From assembly GCA_018857735.1 (NCBI GenBank), contig JABMCL010000714.1, positions 155,001 through 219,000 of the forward strand: DNA of 64,000 nt, given 5' to 3'. This document shows, piece after piece, positions 23,026-64,000 of this stretch. Position 1 is the first letter of the stretch. Each line of letters begins with the position of its first letter. Source of the DNA: Alviniconcha marisindica. Its lineage: Eukaryota > Mollusca > Gastropoda > Provannidae. Below the pieces are notes generated by a model. That model searched no databases and was not told where the DNA came from. It worked only from the letters and a program-made list of their open reading frames with translations. Made by a program: the position numbers and the translations under genes.

Positions 23026-24304
23026 GAAACCACTCTTCTTCAATACTATTAGAATTACAGTGATTTGATCCGATTTTTATCACTGGTGTTAAAATGGCAA
23101 CATCCAAAAGATAAAGATTGCACAATATGCAAATGCCGCTGGTGGTACAAAGTGGATGTTATGTCATAAGAAGGCTCTGTAACTTGTCTATATACATGCA
23201 CAACCTGAATGCTGCTTGCTAGATGCAACTGGATAATGGAAAAAAGCAAGGAAACAAAAAACAACCATTTTCCAAAGTCCAGTCACTAATTAACATATAC
23301 AGGATTTCTTGCAAAGGCATTTAGTGTTTCAAAAATCATGCTTTGTACCATAATGAAAGATAAATTGAAAAATAAATTACTTTCATAAACTGTTGAATAC
23401 TTACAACCCTCCAATTCAAAAAAAGAAGAAGAAAAAAAGAATGAATTTACAAACAGAAACAAAAGCTGAACAGAATATTTTCACACATTGTACCTATTTT
23501 ATCACAAACAGCTGGTTACAATTCTTTAAGTAAGCAAAATACACTGATTCTAAGCAAAATTATTACATAACATTATGAAAGGAATTCCAATACAAAAAAG
23601 TCATTCATTTAAAAACAAACAAACAACAACAACAACTGAGGCACAGATGGACAACAGGAACAATGGAAACAACACTGCAGTATACATACAACAAAAGCAC
23701 ACCTGTAATTTGGAAATGTTGGAGACAGCATTGCAAGTCAGTAATTGCCTTGTTTCACGAGCACACAATGCTGAAGTACACAATACAGATAATCACAAAC
23801 GGTTACACCTTTCACAGTTTTAAAATGATGAGTTTTTGCCTGGACAAATACAAACATGTGAACAAGCTGTGTGCACATCAACATGAGAATAAGAAAAAGA
23901 GGCAAAACGAGCATTATGACTGTCTGACTAGTAATATTATACAACTCATATTAATGGTACTTTACACAGCCAGACATGTTAACGTACATTTAAAAACAAA
24001 AAATGTCCATTCGTAAATACTTGTGACACAATTCTGTTTACACACTAAATACAACAGAACCACACACACACACTGCTGCCTCTCTTATTCTATCTTGAGC
24101 AGAAAAGAAAAGGCAAACAAAACGCGACTGTTTTTAAGCAAAATTCAGAAAAAAAAGAAACGTAAAGTTGCATGACTTTCCAGCCATGAAAAGCTCATTG
24201 CCTGTCACTTCAGGGTGGGGTCCCCGTTTCCCCCCACTCCCTCCAGGGAGTCCCGTGGCCCTGCAGACCGGCTCTGAACAAGTCTTCCCCCAGCTGAACC
24301 CTCC

Positions 24305-63939
<39,635 letters not shown>

Positions 63940-64000
63940 CTGGGGCAACAGCAGTGCAGCCATTAGCACCCACAGCCACGCCAAAGCTTTCCCTTTTCCA

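Larger units (their letters stand above)
15599..24304. other. convergent 3' intergenic region and 3' UTRs
   Basis: Both genes end toward this 8.7-kb interval. It should contain the + strand 3' UTR from 15599 and the - strand 3' UTR below 24305. ATTAAA hexamers occur near 16912 and 17811 on the + strand, but I cannot choose a polyadenylation site. It also holds (TG)n at 15640-15724, a 93-bp duplication (17229-17411), two large minisatellites and a dispersed repeat at 22866-23025. No coding exon is supported. Confidence 0.6.

Overview
The window looks like nuclear DNA from an invertebrate animal, most likely a lophotrochozoan and plausibly a gastropod mollusc. The reasons are intron-rich genes with GT-AG borders, very dense (TG/CA)n, (GA/CT)n and GGTT-type microsatellites, tRNA-derived SINE fragments, and decayed piggyBac, hAT-like, LINE and YqaJ-containing mobile DNA. 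There is no bacterial-style operon, rRNA, CRISPR array or functional tRNA. The species assignment is inference only.

Two protein-coding genes occupy the window in convergent orientation. (1) On the + strand, 8038-15598, is a four-exon gene for a ~630-residue, low-complexity protein with five charged 'IEREIRL...ERE..L' repeats typical of the AKAP2/MISP family. It has a TATA/initiator promoter candidate at 7648-7683 and a possible alternative first exon ending at 2667. (2) On the - strand, from beyond 63939 down to the stop at 24305, lies the C-terminal ~2,700 residues of an SZT2 orthologue, the giant scaffold of the KICSTOR complex that restrains mTORC1. I traced 44 exons whose splice phases join without a break (8,125 nt), plus a perfect 45-bp in-frame candidate cassette exon at 31891-31935. 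The 5' part of the gene, about a fifth to a quarter of the protein if length is like the human one, lies beyond the right edge.

Layout: 1-7640 is upstream DNA rich in minisatellites, microsatellites and dispersed repeats; 7648-15598 is the AKAP2/MISP-like gene; 15599-24304 is the shared 3' intergenic region with two large minisatellites (18.05-19.29 kb and 20.05-21.31 kb); 24305-64000 is the SZT2 gene. SZT2 introns host a 1.2-kb piggyBac-type element with TTAA ends (58464-59661), a 1.45-kb element with 12-bp inverted ends and a broken BED-finger hAT-like reading frame (38430-39878), a dead YqaJ-type nuclease gene (about 51495-52190), a LINE reverse-transcriptase tail (47745-47905), a fold-back MITE (49130-49488) and tRNA-like SINEs.

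The most unusual structural signal is that several intronic minisatellites in SZT2 are built from pieces of the adjacent exon-intron border, so the introns contain serial decoy splice sites (33.9, 43.9-44.35, 45.4-45.8, 45.8-45.98 and 62.2 kb). A second is an array at 7.66-7.95 kb in which each unit carries a TATA-like core followed by initiator-like sequence, apparently forming the promoter and 5' leader of the AKAP2/MISP-like gene. A third is a dispersed repeat built from a ~40-bp 'GTCC...TTAGG' module that occurs as monomers, dimers and a tandem array. I found no convincing new defence or catalytic system; the two genes are recognisable animal housekeeping/scaffold genes.
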